Source: Typhlomys cinereus (lineage: Eukaryota > Chordata > Mammalia > Rodentia > Platacanthomyidae). Taken from it: a DNA stretch of 64,000 nucleotides. Of this stretch, positions 1 through 10,489 are shown one piece after another (position 1 is the stretch's first letter; every line of letters starts with the position of its first letter). The stretch lies in the NCBI GenBank assembly GCA_023101885.1, contig JALPQD010000303.1, positions 1,197,786 to 1,261,785 on the forward strand, given 5' to 3'. Position numbers and translations under genes: made by a program. The notes beneath the pieces were generated by a model. It was given only the letters and a program-made list of their open reading frames with translations, was not told where the DNA came from and ran no database searches.

Positions 1-1699
1 ATGGGGAGATATTTGGAGAGCATTTTTCCAAGGGCAGTCCCTTGGCCCTGGAATCTAGAAGAGCATAGCATCGAACCCACACAGCTCTATCTACTTGCAT
101 CCTTTCTAGTCTTCTCTCAGGCCCTTCACCACCAAAGTTTCTTCCTCCTCTTGGCCAGATGATCAGTTGCTGTTCCCATGGGGCTGCAGGTTTTAAGGAG
201 ACTCTTCCCTTGTGCAGAAATTCACTGTGATTATGTCTTTTCCCCCTGCCTCCAACTTCTCAGGCAGCCTGTTGAACCTACTTGAGTGACAACTAGAAGA
301 GTGGGGATGATAACAACCCCTAATTGCATGTTCCTTCTCTGCTGTTACCCTTCTCTTTGGGGTCTGCTCTCTCTCTGTACTTGATTAAATGGGAAGAACA
401 GTTCTGCTTAACGCCCATAACTCTCCTTGCCTGCAGTCATGCTTTGTAACCTCCGGTAAAAACTCAGGTCTACCAAGTCACCTACCACTCTGCAAGTCGT
501 CTTTCTTAGCTCTGTCTGAGGCAGGCTTGAACTATAACACTTCCACTCGACTTTTCTTGGTGTTAAGTCTCTTCTGGATTGCAGGCAAGTCTAAGTTAGT
601 AAGGGGTATCCTGCTTCCCTGCACCTGATCTTCCGTCACTCCCAACCCCAGCCACTTCCAGCTTGGTGATAGGACCTCTTTTGCTGGTTCAGGCGAGGGC
701 TAGTTCTTCAATCCCAAGTGCCTGTCCCTGTCTCTTCCTTTCCTCTCTTTCTCCCTTCCTCCCCTTCCCTGCTGTTTGTGCTGTCACTTGGGCAGGTGGG
801 TTTCAATCTGTCAACCCCTCTGTGGGGTATATCATCTCAGATGCCTCCAGATTTGTTAGGTCTGTTCACATCCTAGGAGTTTGCAGATCTTAGAATAGCA
901 GTCAGTCGTTCTCTTCTTGGATGTGAGGATCGTCTGTTGGTTGCCATCCTAACTTCAGCCCTTTTGGAGCCCTTAGCTCCCTGTCAGTGAGAGGAGTCAG
1001 CAGGACAGATCTTAGTGCCTTATTCCATTTTTGTCCCTGACTAACCTCTTGGCTCTACCAGAAGTGTGTCGTTTGTACTCACACTCTTCTACCTGCAGGT
1101 AACTACAGGGAAAAGACTCGGCCCCAGTCCTTTTCCTGTAGGCTGTAGCCCAGCATATCTCCCACCTGCTGTGGCTCTGGTAGCGCCTTTAGCCTAGGAC
1201 AGAAAGTTGTTCATATATGCACACTACTTTGTACCCTCCAGCAGGTCTGCTCTTACCTCTAGCCAAAACACTGACTGCTGTTTCTGTAAGTTGCTTCAAA
1301 CTGACCCCTTTCTGGGGATAGGAAATTTAAGATTCAGGCTTTAGCCGGGGTCACTGAGACAGGGATTCTTTTCTCCATGTTTAGGAATTAGCCCCATGAC
1401 TGCTTTTACAAGGGATTGTATTAAATGTTTACTTAATAAATACCCTGTTTACAACTGAAAGAGAAATGCACGCATACTAGTTAGAAATTTGACTCTGGAC
1501 AGGGCCTGGCCTCCTTTATGGCACTGTCAGTGTTGGCCCCAAAGCTAATCCAGCAGAGAAGCCTAGAGCAAGCAGAGGTTCTCCACCTCCGTCATTCCCT
1601 TTCTTCAAGATTCTTAGCACCCTAACATATCATTTGTCTTCTTATTTTAGAAAACTAGTGTTTGGAGCAATAAGATTATTTTTATTTAAATCTTGCTAG
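1..1699. other. unassigned, possibly intronic sequence
   Basis: I see no recognisable repeat and no convincing coding exon here. The sequence is low in simple repeats compared with the rest of the window. If the candidate last exon at 1700 is real, this would be its upstream intron. Open frames of 76-79 codons at 389 and 663 have no domain-like features and look like chance. Confidence 0.4.
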
Positions 1700-1793
1700 G
1701 AAGACGGAAGGAGACGACACTGGGAAGTTTTCTGATATCGATTGCTCAGTTTTAGAAGACAGCTTAAAAGGATGGGGAATGACTGGGATTTAA
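1700..1793 (+). CDS. candidate terminal coding exon, C-terminal end of an unidentified gene
   Basis: A pyrimidine-leaning stretch ending in CTTGCTAG at 1692-1699 could be a 3' splice site. From 1701 one frame reads a polar, acidic C-terminus of 30 residues (starting KTEGDDTGKF and ending KGWGMTGI) before TAA at 1791-1793. A low-repeat tail of about 1 kb follows, with AATAAA at 2754, which is the usual shape of a last exon with its 3' UTR. I do not recognise the peptide, and upstream exons would lie outside the window or are unseen. A short frame like this can arise by chance, so the call depends mostly on the exon, UTR and poly(A) arrangement. Confidence 0.22.
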
Positions 1794-2775
1794 CTCTGAA
1801 ATACCTTCTGGAAACTTACTTGAAAGAGCGAGAGTCCAGTTGCTACTGTCTGGGAGAGACCCTAACCACCTTTGCCTTGGTCTTTACTGGCCTTTTCAAC
1901 CCTGCCTGGCAAGAGCCCCTCCTACCCTTCATCCTGCTCCTTTGCCCCTCTTCTCACATCTGGGGGCACTGAAGTTTCCTACTTTAGGTGGGTATCTTGG
2001 TTATCTTTCTTGACTAATTTTTCTCTTCCTAGACCTGTCTGGCACCCCAAGACAGATAAATCCTGGAGTTCTATGACCGCTTCAGAATTGGCTAAGTGTG
2101 GCTATTCAGTTGTTCAGACCAACAGACTAGAGAATGAAACCCAGAGGAACTGCCTCGTGCCATCCCCACCCAGAGCTGTACCCTTCAGGCCTGGCTTTGA
2201 GGGCAAGAGGCCTTTACTAAAAACCAGCACTGGAAGAAGAATCAGTGAGTGCCACGTAGCTTTGACTGGCAGTGGCGTCCACAGCTATCACTAAGAGATG
2301 AGTTCACTGCTATTCATTGCCTACAGACTCCTAGGATTACTGAGTACCCGAGGGAGCCTGCTACTTTTTTCCTAGGTGATATTATAGGAAAACAGAAACT
2401 TGTTTAAGCATTCTATAAAGAAATCTTGTGCCCTAGGAATCATTGCCATCAAAATGAAAGGGTATTTTAGTTACTTCTCGAGACTCATATGGACCAGACT
2501 CTGTTTTGAGAGAGGTTTTAAGTCTGACACAGGCTAGATTCAAATACTAGTTAATAAATCTATTTTTCTTCATTTTCTTTTTTTGCACAGAAGCTGGTAA
2601 TATAGGACCTACATGTGAACAACTTTATAAGACTATTTTTTGTACTTGGTTTACTTAGGTTGGTATGAAACATATTTAAGTTCCTTGAACACTGTGGATC
2701 CCTCTAATGTGTATGAATGACTGAGGCTTTGTAAATTAAGGGACGTTTGTGTGAATAAAGTTATTTGATGGGGTC
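1794..2775 (+). other. candidate 3' UTR
   Basis: About 980 bp with no recognised transposable element, lying between the candidate stop codon and a canonical poly(A) signal. Two further intron-like acceptors occur inside it (CTCTTCCTAG before 2031 and TTTGCACAG near 2590), so alternative exon structures are possible. This is inference from layout only. Confidence 0.22.
2754..2759 (+). terminator. polyadenylation signal AATAAA
   Basis: A canonical AATAAA is followed within about 60 bp by a GT/T-rich stretch (GAGTGTTTTGTGATTTTG, about 2802-2819) suitable as a downstream element. It would place cleavage near 2775. No poly-A run is present, so this is not a retroposed tail. Confidence 0.35.
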
Positions 2776-4399
2776 AAAGAAGCCATATGTGATTTGAAAA
2801 TGAGTGTTTTGTGATTTTGTTACTACTGGCTAGGAAAGTAGAGAAATTACCCATTCTTATTGGAGTTAGGGTCATGCCTGGGCCCTGTCAGCTCTAACAT
2901 TTTAGGCTTGGAAACCTGCCTATATAGTATACCAGTTAAACAATAATGGAAAGCAGAGAGAAATTTATGTGATGTAACTACATTGGAATGAACAAAAAGG
3001 TTTAATGACATCCCCTTTCCAAGTCCATCTTTTGGGATCCTGAAATGAGGTTTATGTTTAAATAGGAAGGGGCCTGCTTGACTAAGCAGTCCTAGTTGAG
3101 GTATGGTCCTATCATGTTTCAGGTCCAGTCTCATAACAACGTGGTCAGACAACTTAAATCTTAAGACTAAAGCTTCAGCCTTTTCCCTCTCCAGCAATCA
3201 TCTGATAGTCAAAGGCTATCACAAATGTATTTAGAATATCTTTCCTCATCAGGACATTTGCCATGAACTGATTCATTGGTGACCTGGGAAAAGGATGTTC
3301 TCTGCCTTATTGTGCTTGAGAAAACAGCCTTAGGAACCTCAACTAGTAAATCTCATTGTATGCCTGAGAAGTATCTAGAAGTCCAGGAACCTGACTAAAG
3401 TCATGCAGCTGATACTTGGGATGATCCTGGAAACACAAGCCTCGTCTGCTCTTTGGAGAAGCCTGCCTGGGTCCTAAACAAATGTCAGTGATGTGTACAT
3501 GGAACAATTCAAAAGTCCTCTCAGCCCCAGTTTTGTGGATCTACCAGTTCCTCCCTCCTCCAAGAGATTTATCTTTAGAAATAAAAAGGGTCTCTAATAC
3601 CTTAGCATGGGTAAGGTTAAATGCTTTGACTTATCAGAGAAGAGCAGACCCACCCAGTGGGCTGAGGTGGTAGCATCCGTCCTGGAGAGCAAAGGGATAT
3701 GATCATCAACCATAGTGGCTGGATTGAGAATGGAGAAAAGAAGAGAATTCATCTTCCTCTCTAAAGGCCAGCAAGTGCCACATTCTGCTAGGAGTAGATT
3801 CATTAAAAATCAAGCACTTCTGGTGGCTCCCACTACTATGCCTGTTGGCTGGCGAAGATACAGAAACCTGGAGGACGGAGCAAGTACTGGATGGACTGAG
3901 AATAGGGGCTTCTGCTCCTTGCCAGAGAGGGCTAGATAACAGCTGATGGCCCCATGTCTCAGTGATATCCCGGTGGGGATGGCTTCCTTCTGAACAAGAA
4001 GAGACTATGTGCAGACCTGACAGCAGGCCTAATGCGTTGGGTTTTAGCAACTTCTGTGATTCCTGTAGAATCGGCTTTGAGGTTCTAGTGGCATGTAGAA
4101 AGCTGAGCCCTGACTTCCCTGGCACTAAATAACTGGTTAAAGCGCAACTGTCTAGTAAGGATTGATGTTTGATATAGAGCCCTATCTAGGCCTTTTGCAA
4201 GCAGAATTGTTAAGTCCAGGAGGAAAAATCAAAACCAAATAAAAAGACAGAATCGAATCTTGGAATGTAGATGAAACAGGTTTCTTTCTTAAATCTTGGA
4301 TATGTAAACTATATTCCATTGAGTCCCAGGATTTGGGGACAAAACCTGTAAAGGATTCTCTTCTTGGTCTGGACAAATGAGTTGGACTTTTACCCACAA
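2776..4399. other. unassigned sequence
   Basis: No gene or repeat is recognised. Open frames on both strands (for example 116 codons at 2847-3197 on the minus strand and 139 codons at 3706-4125 on the minus strand) show no family motif and are treated as chance. Confidence 0.4.
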
Positions 4400-4779
4400 G
4401 TTAGTTTTTGACTGACTGACTTATTGAGATAAGTCACAGTTATGATGTATGTACACAGTACAGTAGTTTCTTAGTATATTGATGGAATTGTGCGCCATCA
4501 CAACTAATTCCAAAATACTGTCACCTCAAAACCCCACACTCAGCAGCCCAGATGCCTCACTCCTACCCCCAGCACAGTTTCTGGCAATCTGTCTCTGGAT
4601 ATAAACAATCCCACTACATGGCCTTTTGTGGCTGATCTCTTTTGGTTACTGTAATATTTTTAGGCCTCACCCATGTTTGTAACTCATACCCATTTTTTAT
4701 TGCTTATCTCTGTATGCGGATATCACATTTTTGTCCATCGTTTGAGGGACATTTATAGATGATTTTCACTTTTTGTATC
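4400..4779 (-). mobile_element. old L1 (L1M-type) 3' region, antisense, part 1
   Basis: The stretch reads like the reverse complement of an ancient mammalian L1 3' region: a terminal UTR with 'GTACACAGTACAG', the 'GGCAATCTGTCTCTGGATA' segment, then the 'CCATCGTTTGAGGGACATTTA' stretch that corresponds to the end of ORF2. It is interrupted by the LTR at 4780-5160 and resumes at 5161. Confidence 0.6.
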
Positions 4780-5160
4780 TGTTGCAGTTATTCTGCACTG
4801 TTGCCGATAAACTCACGAAGAGACATCTGAAGAGAACAGTTTTATTCTCTCTTAAGATTGTCTGGTGCAGATCCTTATCTGGCTTGGCAGGAGAGCACAC
4901 ACCAACACCAAGGGCTGAGGGGACCAGCCACACAGTGTCCGTACAACCACAGGACTGCTGAGAGAGGGACAATCCCTGCTTGCCAGACCAGCATGTCTGA
5001 CCAAATATACCACAGAATGCCAACTTTCATGACTAGTTCTTCCATCTTACTCACCTTCTCAGGGACCCACCCACCACCCGGGGCTTAACTACTAATTTCT
5101 CACAACTGCCACAACTCAAAAGAGCCTTTAACTGCCAAGTTGACACTAGTATCTATGACA
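4780..5160 (-). mobile_element. solo MaLR (ORR1-like) LTR, antisense
   Basis: On the minus strand this begins TGTCATAG and ends CTGCAACA, so it has TG...CA termini and is 381 bp long. Its interior matches the LTRs at 49824-50247 and 51436-51868 (same order of 'GTCAACTTG', 'GTTGGCATTC', 'CTGGTCTGG', 'GTCCCTCTCTCAG' and an AATAAA-type signal), so all three are one family. It lies inside an antisense L1M. The flanking 5-mers GTATC and GTTAC differ at two bases, so a 5-bp target duplication is only suggested. Confidence 0.7.
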
Positions 5161-5375
5161 GTTACCTTGATTTTTGTGTGGATTTAGTGTTAAGTTTCCT
5201 TGGACATACAAAGCAGTGGGATTGCTAGATTTTATGCTCCCCCGTTGCTGCTGCCTTACGCCGTACTTTCAAAGAGGGTGCACCGTTTGTGCCTTCCCAT
5301 TGAATGTATCTTTTTGCTATGTCCTCACCATTAGTCTTGTGGGTGTGAAGTGATTGAGTTTTTGTATTTCATTTT
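5161..5375 (-). mobile_element. old L1 (L1M-type), antisense, part 2
   Basis: This continues the L1 interrupted by the LTR. 'GCAGTGGGATTGCTAGATTTTA' corresponds to the familiar antisense L1 segment on the 'right size, wrong genotype' stretch of ORF2, followed by 'TAGTCTTGTGGGTGTGAAGTG', which is the usual next landmark. The part is short because the remaining L1 is 5' truncated. Confidence 0.55.
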
Positions 5376-6429
5376 ACTAGCAGTGAAAAGGGAGAGAAGA
5401 GCCAGCAGATGCTTGACACAGCCATTGATTTGGTCCAGCCAGTAGGTGCATAATCTAACTCCTGGCAGATGAAAGAAACAGACCAGCTTATTGGCTAGCT
5501 CTTCAGCCTAGCTTCTCTGAATTCACTCTCTAACTTCATAGGATGACTGTAGAGCAAAAATCTTTTCGTGGGAGACACAAGACATCCTTTACATAAGCTT
5601 TCTTTCCCAATCTTGTGCCCTAGCCATTGAAGTTAGGGCAGGGTTCAAAAGTGAAATCACAGAGGAGCTTGTGGCATGTTATTGGCATAGTTGACGTGAA
5701 ATGTGGAATACTTCAGGCCATTAAGTACCAGACTCCAAGGATAAGGGTGTGCAAAGAACCTAGAATACCCACATAAGCCAATATTCATGTCAGTGGGAGG
5801 AATTACTAGCTCTCCACCATGCACCTCCATTCTGCTCCCAACTGTTTTTCCATCCGGATTTTGTTTCTCAAGTGCCTGTTCCAAACTCCCTCCTAGTCAC
5901 TTATCCCCTGCCCACTAGAGCCTCCTGGTGCAAAGGAGGTACACAGCCTGGCAGGCTGGTGCTTAGGGAGAGGGAAAGTCTAGGATTCATAGTGCTTAGA
6001 GGAGGCTACCTGGTCCCACTTAGAGGACATGAGGGAGGCTTCCTGGAGGAAGTAAGGCCTGGGGGTTCACCTTCAGTGCACCCTCCTGCCTGATGCCTGA
6101 CTACTGACCTGTATCCTCTAGACTGGCTACCGCCCTGACATCCTGAATTCCGAAGTTTAGCAGCAGGATTCCCTTGGCTCTAGCTTTCCAGCCTTGAGTC
6201 GTGTAGATCTTCACAACATCCCTACCCGAGGCTCCAAATGAGGTCTCATGGTACAGAGAGCTAAGCTGGGTTAATTCTCTGCACAATTTCTTTTGAAATC
6301 ACCAAAGCAGGTCATGCAGTGGTCTAGAGCACTGTAGGCCTCTAATGTACTTTAGTTCCTCCGGCTTGCTCCTCAGGCCCATTTACCACCCAGCCTCCTC
6401 TCAGGCTCTGCCCCCAGGTCATCTGTGTC
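5376..6429. other. unassigned sequence
   Basis: No repeat family or gene is recognised. Moderately GC-rich near 5880-6090. Open frames here lack any family signature. Confidence 0.35.
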
Positions 6430-6600
6430 TTGTACCTAAGCACCAAGAACGTTCCATTCCAGGCTTTCGCACTCCTGTTCCCTCTTCCTGGAATGTGTTC
6501 ATTGCTTCATGCAGGTCGGACCACCTGAAATAGATCCTTGCTCTGTTTTAAGAAATACTTCACCATCACTAACCTGTTTAACATGCCTTACTTTTCTTAT
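6430..6600 (+). mobile_element. L2 LINE 3' fragment
   Basis: Contains the L2 3' landmarks in degraded form: 'CACTCCTGTTCCCTCTTCC' with 'TGGAATG', then a 'CATTGCTTCATGCAGGTC' stretch and a 'CCTTGCTCTG' part. The landmark order fits the sense strand. Boundaries are soft. Confidence 0.45.
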
Positions 6601-7009
6601 AGGACCAATCACACAGATTTTAATGCATAATACACATATAGTTTATATGCAAATATATCACTATAGCTGTGCATATGTCCACAAGCAGTGGATGATAGGA
6701 CGCCTGGTAGACATCAGCATTGTACATGTTAAGTGGACCGAAGAGAGCCCATGCTATCAGATTGTATCATTCACAGGCACAGGGAAAGAACTGGCTCAGG
6801 ACTCTCAGGATACACAGCATCCGTGGCACAGAAACCCAGATCCAATAAGCCTGGACCCACCCCTTCCTGGCCTGTAACTCTTGCACTTCTAAAGCTTAGT
6901 CATAGGTGCCATTTCATTCACACCAATCTTAGAGATGTGGAATGGAATTACTTAAGGAAATCATGTGTGATAATGATGGAGGGAGTGGGGGAATTTCTTT
7001 CATCTGGAT
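6601..7009. other. unassigned sequence
   Basis: Nothing recognised. Open frames at 6509-6877 and 6733-7059 overlap in different frames and show no domain. Confidence 0.35.
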
Positions 7010-7190
7010 CAGGGATCAGCAAGCTTGTTCCATCAAAAGTCGAACAGTGTGTATTTTAGGCTTTGTTGGCCTTAGCACCAATCGAAACTACTGAAACATG
7101 CAACTGCTACTGAGAATATGGGCACAAATGAGTGTGGTTATGTGCCAACAGAATTTAAGGATGCTGATATTTGAATTTCATATTTCCTCC
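7010..7190 (+). mobile_element. hAT/Charlie-type non-autonomous DNA transposon fossil
   Basis: 'CAGGGATCAGCAAGCTTGTT' followed by 'TATTTTAGGCTTTGTTGGCC' and 'AACTACTGAAACATGCAACTG' follows the order of a well-known mammalian MER-type hAT consensus (a TTGGCAAACT start, then a TTTTAGGCTTTGTGGGCC stretch). The 3' inverted repeat is not seen, so the copy is partial. The exact subfamily is not assigned. Confidence 0.55.
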
Positions 7191-7534
7191 AGAATGTTAG
7201 TAATTTTACTTCACTCACCCGTTTAAAACCATACTGTGAGTGGAGCCTTTAGTGGATTCAGTCACCCTTGCTCAAGAATCAGGCCTACCCAGGAAGGCGG
7301 GTGGTGGTGAGACCTTGGGTTTGTCAGCAGAGGGCAGGATAAATAGGCCCTGTGGTTCTGCTTCATGCTCACCGGATTCCTTGGCTACAACGCTGGATAT
7401 GGGCAAAGGAGATGAATGTCATACATTCCACATGGGCTTATGTCTAAAAGAAACAAAGTAGGGAAGAACAACTGGAAGAAGAGATTTCTAAATCCAGATT
7501 TGTCAAGGCCTCCTGCCAGCTGTGCAATTTATAA
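7191..7534. other. unassigned sequence
   Basis: Nothing recognised apart from a GC-richer 7240-7390 stretch without coding features. Confidence 0.3.
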
Positions 7535-7735
7535 CAAGTTCTTCTTTGGGGCAGTAGTATTGTAGATTCAGGAATCAGAGGGATTTGGATTACCAGTTTT
7601 TGCTTCTTATAGTCTTGACCTTGGGCACATTACTGTCTGAGCTCATTTTCTTTATAAAGTGGCAACAACAGCATTCATGAATTTTTCTGAATGATACATA
7701 TAATTCAGATTATACAACTGGACATGTAATAAGTT
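7535..7735 (+). mobile_element. MIR SINE
   Basis: The MIR order is visible: a degraded tRNA-like start ('GGCAGTAGTATTGTAGATTCAGGAATCAG'-type, split here by mismatches), then 'TTGACCTTGGGCACATTACT', the conserved MIR core, and 'CTCATTTTCTTTATAAAGTG', which corresponds to 'CAGTTTCCTCATCTGTAAAATG'. Confidence 0.6.
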
Positions 7736-8409
7736 ACCCACACATGCATAGCATCTATTGATAGTTTTTTTTTAAGTAGAAAGATATCATTTGAGATGAT
7801 CCTTGAATAAAATGACTAAGTTCAAATAATGTCAATGCTGTTTATTTCATTCTCCTGTGTATACTCAAAGCTTTGAGAAATCTTGTACCAAGTGCTATTT
7901 GTCAGCTTCTTGAATCAGTGATGTTTCCACATCGACATCACCTACTAACATCTGACACTTGTGGAGAACAAGGTCATCTCTACAGCTCCGAGATCCTAAG
8001 TTCCTTCCAGACTTTAGCTGCCTCATCCTGTTTTCCATGAGTCTGAAATTATGTTCTCGTAAAAGCCTCCAATAATTCCTCTGCTTGGACAATTCATTTC
8101 TTGAGGGCAGACCAGAATATGGGGAATTAATAGCCACAGTCTAGGTCCCCTACCAAAATGCAGTGGGACCCCAGCTTAGACAACATGAATGTGGCAAGAA
8201 CACAGAGCAGTTTCCCTAGTCAGCAGACCAAGAATAATGACAAGTCCACACATTCTTGGTCCCCACATTAACAGGATCTGTCCTCTTCCACCTCCTGTTT
8301 ACACAGAACCCAACACATGCCATTAGCCTTCTGCCGGGAGCATCTGTAGTTTAGTGGTTCTATGCTCCCTTCTGCCAAGAGAAAGCCTGGGCTCCAGTTA
8401 ACTTCTCTA
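7736..8409. other. unassigned sequence
   Basis: No recognisable element. The minus-strand frame of 80 codons at 7895-8137 has no family signature. Confidence 0.3.
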
Positions 8410-8530
8410 CCTCTTTTTTTTTTTTTTAAGTTTGCATTAATTTTTTTTATTTTTTGAGATTTTCATATACAAACAGAATGAGTTTATGGTATTGCCCTCA
8501 CCCCCTTCCCACCCACTTTTCTACCCATTC
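8410..8530 (-). mobile_element. short L1-like 3' end, antisense
   Basis: A T-rich start, 'GAGATTTTCATATACAAACA' and a pyrimidine-rich 'CACCCCCTTCCCACCCAC' stretch resemble the reverse complement of rodent L1 3' UTR ends (purine-rich UTR followed by an A tail). The piece is small and the call is moderate. Confidence 0.4.
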
Positions 8531-8984
8531 CGACGCAGTTTCCTCATACACAAATGAGGATAATAACAGCCCCGTGACTGTATAAACAGAAGACCCAAAA
8601 CAGCAACAGCTGAAAACAAGCTTCACTCACATGCAAAACAAGGCATCGTGCAGAGCTCTCAGTTTGGATATGTGAAGTCAGCAAGGACCTATCTACCTCA
8701 TCTTGACTTCTGTCCATGGTTTCCCTCTGCCAGATCACCTCCCTCCAAAACGGCCGCTGGAGCTTCACGCATTTCATCCTTATCCCAAATGGCAGTAAAA
8801 AGGGAATGGGCGAGCAAGTCCCAGCTCTTTAAGGAATCTTCCCTGAAAACAAGTACCATACTTCTGGGTGGATTGACTAGCAATTAGTCACATGGCTATG
8901 TCTGGTGTCAAGATACTGGGAAGCAATGGCTTTTGTCGAGGTTACTGAGGTTGAGGAAGACTGGATATTGGGCAGCTAATTAAT

Positions 8985-9097
8985 CCATCACATGAGGTGT
9001 GCCTCTGGTTTGGTTCAATATAATCTTCTAGCTTGTAATTCCAGCACTTTGGAAGGCTGGGTGGGAGGATTATTGCAAATTCAAGACCTGTCTGGTG
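8985..9097 (+). mobile_element. B1-like (7SL-derived) SINE, left part
   Basis: 'GTAATTCCAGCACTTTGGAAG' and 'GGGAGGATTATTGCAAATTC' are the B1/7SL landmarks. The element breaks after 'AAGACCTGTCTGGTG' because another SINE is inserted. The right part resumes at 9363. Confidence 0.65.
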
Positions 9098-9362
9098 GGA
9101 CTGGAGAGATGGCTCAGGGGTTAAGATTCTGCTTTGTGAGCAGAGAAGATCCTGAGTTCGGATCGAAGGTTCCACACAAAAACACTAGGCAGAAACCATG
9201 GTGACCTGCATGGCAGACCTTGGTGGGCAGAACCTGGGAAATCCCAGAGCAAAGCAAAAAGGAGATAGAAGCAATCCAGGATGACCCCCAAAGTTACCCT
9301 TGGTCCCCCCCCACACACAAATAAAATAAAAAATAAAACAAAATAAAACAAAACAAAATAAA
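9098..9362 (+). mobile_element. tRNA-headed lineage SINE inside a B1
   Basis: The head GGACTGGAGAGATGGCTCAG GGGTTAAG carries an A-box-like GGCTCAGGGG and a B-box-like GAGTTCGGATCG. The body 'CCTGGGAAATCCCAGAGCAAAG' and 'CAATCCAGGATGACCCC' recurs in many copies of this window. It ends in an A-rich (AAATAAAATA) tail. The flanks are 15-bp direct repeats at 9083-9097 and 9363-9377 with three mismatches, consistent with retroposition into the B1. Confidence 0.8.
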
Positions 9363-9405
9363 AAGACCAGCTTGGTGTATGATGCAAAATGTCGTCTGAA
9401 AGTGA
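9363..9405 (+). mobile_element. B1-like SINE, right part
   Basis: 'AAGACCAGCTTGGTG' continues the 7SL-like 'GACCAGCCTGGTCTACATAG' segment and is followed by degraded 'GTCGTCTGAAA', the CTGTCTC end. It completes the B1 that starts at 8985. Confidence 0.6.
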
Positions 9406-10008
9406 AAAAATGAAGATAATAGATCTGCAGATTTAGTTTAAAAATAAAAAGGCAAGAGTCTGGAGAGAAGAAAAGAAAACTAGCTCTTCACATCTTGTAG
9501 AATCGGTGGCACCTTTATTGGAGTTGGGACAATGCCTGCTCCTGATGGAGTCTCTGACCTCATTGTCTTGTCTGAAATGGAGATGGTAATAAGATCATTA
9601 CAGGACTGTCTGAATTCTAAACAAATAAAGTGCCTGAACACTGTGAGAAAAGCACAGATGACTTTGGTAGTTGCCTTCTTGTATATTCTGCCTTTGAGTG
9701 TTCATTGATCACCTTCACTGCCAGGCACTAGGATTCACATGATGAAGTCCATATTTCCTAATGTAAGTGTTCTTTGAACCTTTACTGTCTCCCAGTCTTT
9801 GGCCACAAGATGACAACACTGAGCAAGAAGTCAATCTGTGAAGCCCTGCATGGGATGCCTGGAAGACAGATCCTGAGAACTTATACAGGCAAAATGAATC
9901 TAAGGGGAGAAAAGACATGACTCTGGTCCCAGTTCTGTGGATGGAATGCATGCTGTTGGTATCTATATTCACAATTCTGCACAGGCAGCTAAGACAGACT
10001 TATAGATG
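9406..10008. other. unassigned sequence
   Basis: Nothing recognised on either strand. Confidence 0.3.
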
Positions 10009-10180
10009 AGCTGACTGGTGAGTCAGGATGGCTCAGCAGGTAAAAAAGCTCATGCTGGACAAGCCAGCAACCTGATTTCAACCCTCAGAACTCACATAAA
10101 GATAGAAAGAGAACCAACTCCACAGTGTTGTCCTCTGACATCACAGAGAAGTAGCACTGTGTCATCGGATAAATAGCAAT
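10009..10180 (+). mobile_element. B3-like SINE
   Basis: 'GATGGCTCAGCAGGTAAAAA' with 'CTGATTTCAACCCTCAGAAC' forms the tRNA-like head, followed by 'GAGAACCAACTCCACAGTG' and 'TTGTCCTCTGACATCACA', the B3 landmark order. Degraded but clear. Confidence 0.65.
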
Positions 10181-10489
10181 CTGGGAATAAAGATTAATCA
10201 TGAATGCCTGTGAGTAAGCCAATAGCCTGCATCCATAGAGCCAGCCATTCTCTGTTCTCAGCGTCCCAGCCTTCCTCCCAGAACTGTTCATTTGAAACCT
10301 TCATATTCCCAAGTCTCCAGCAAGCTATGCAGAGCAGTTAAATAGCAGTCTTCTGAGCATCAAAGGGAACATGAGTTTAAATTCTCACTAGAGGACACTG
10401 GACAGACATTGTAAAAGGAAAAGGTGGGGATCTTTACTTACAGAATGCTCTGACTATAAGCTTACAGCCTTAACGTGGTAGTGTCCTTT

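Noticed and set aside
2847..3197. 116-codon minus-strand open frame
   Set aside because: No domain, splice or conservation-like feature, and this length occurs by chance in 64 kb.
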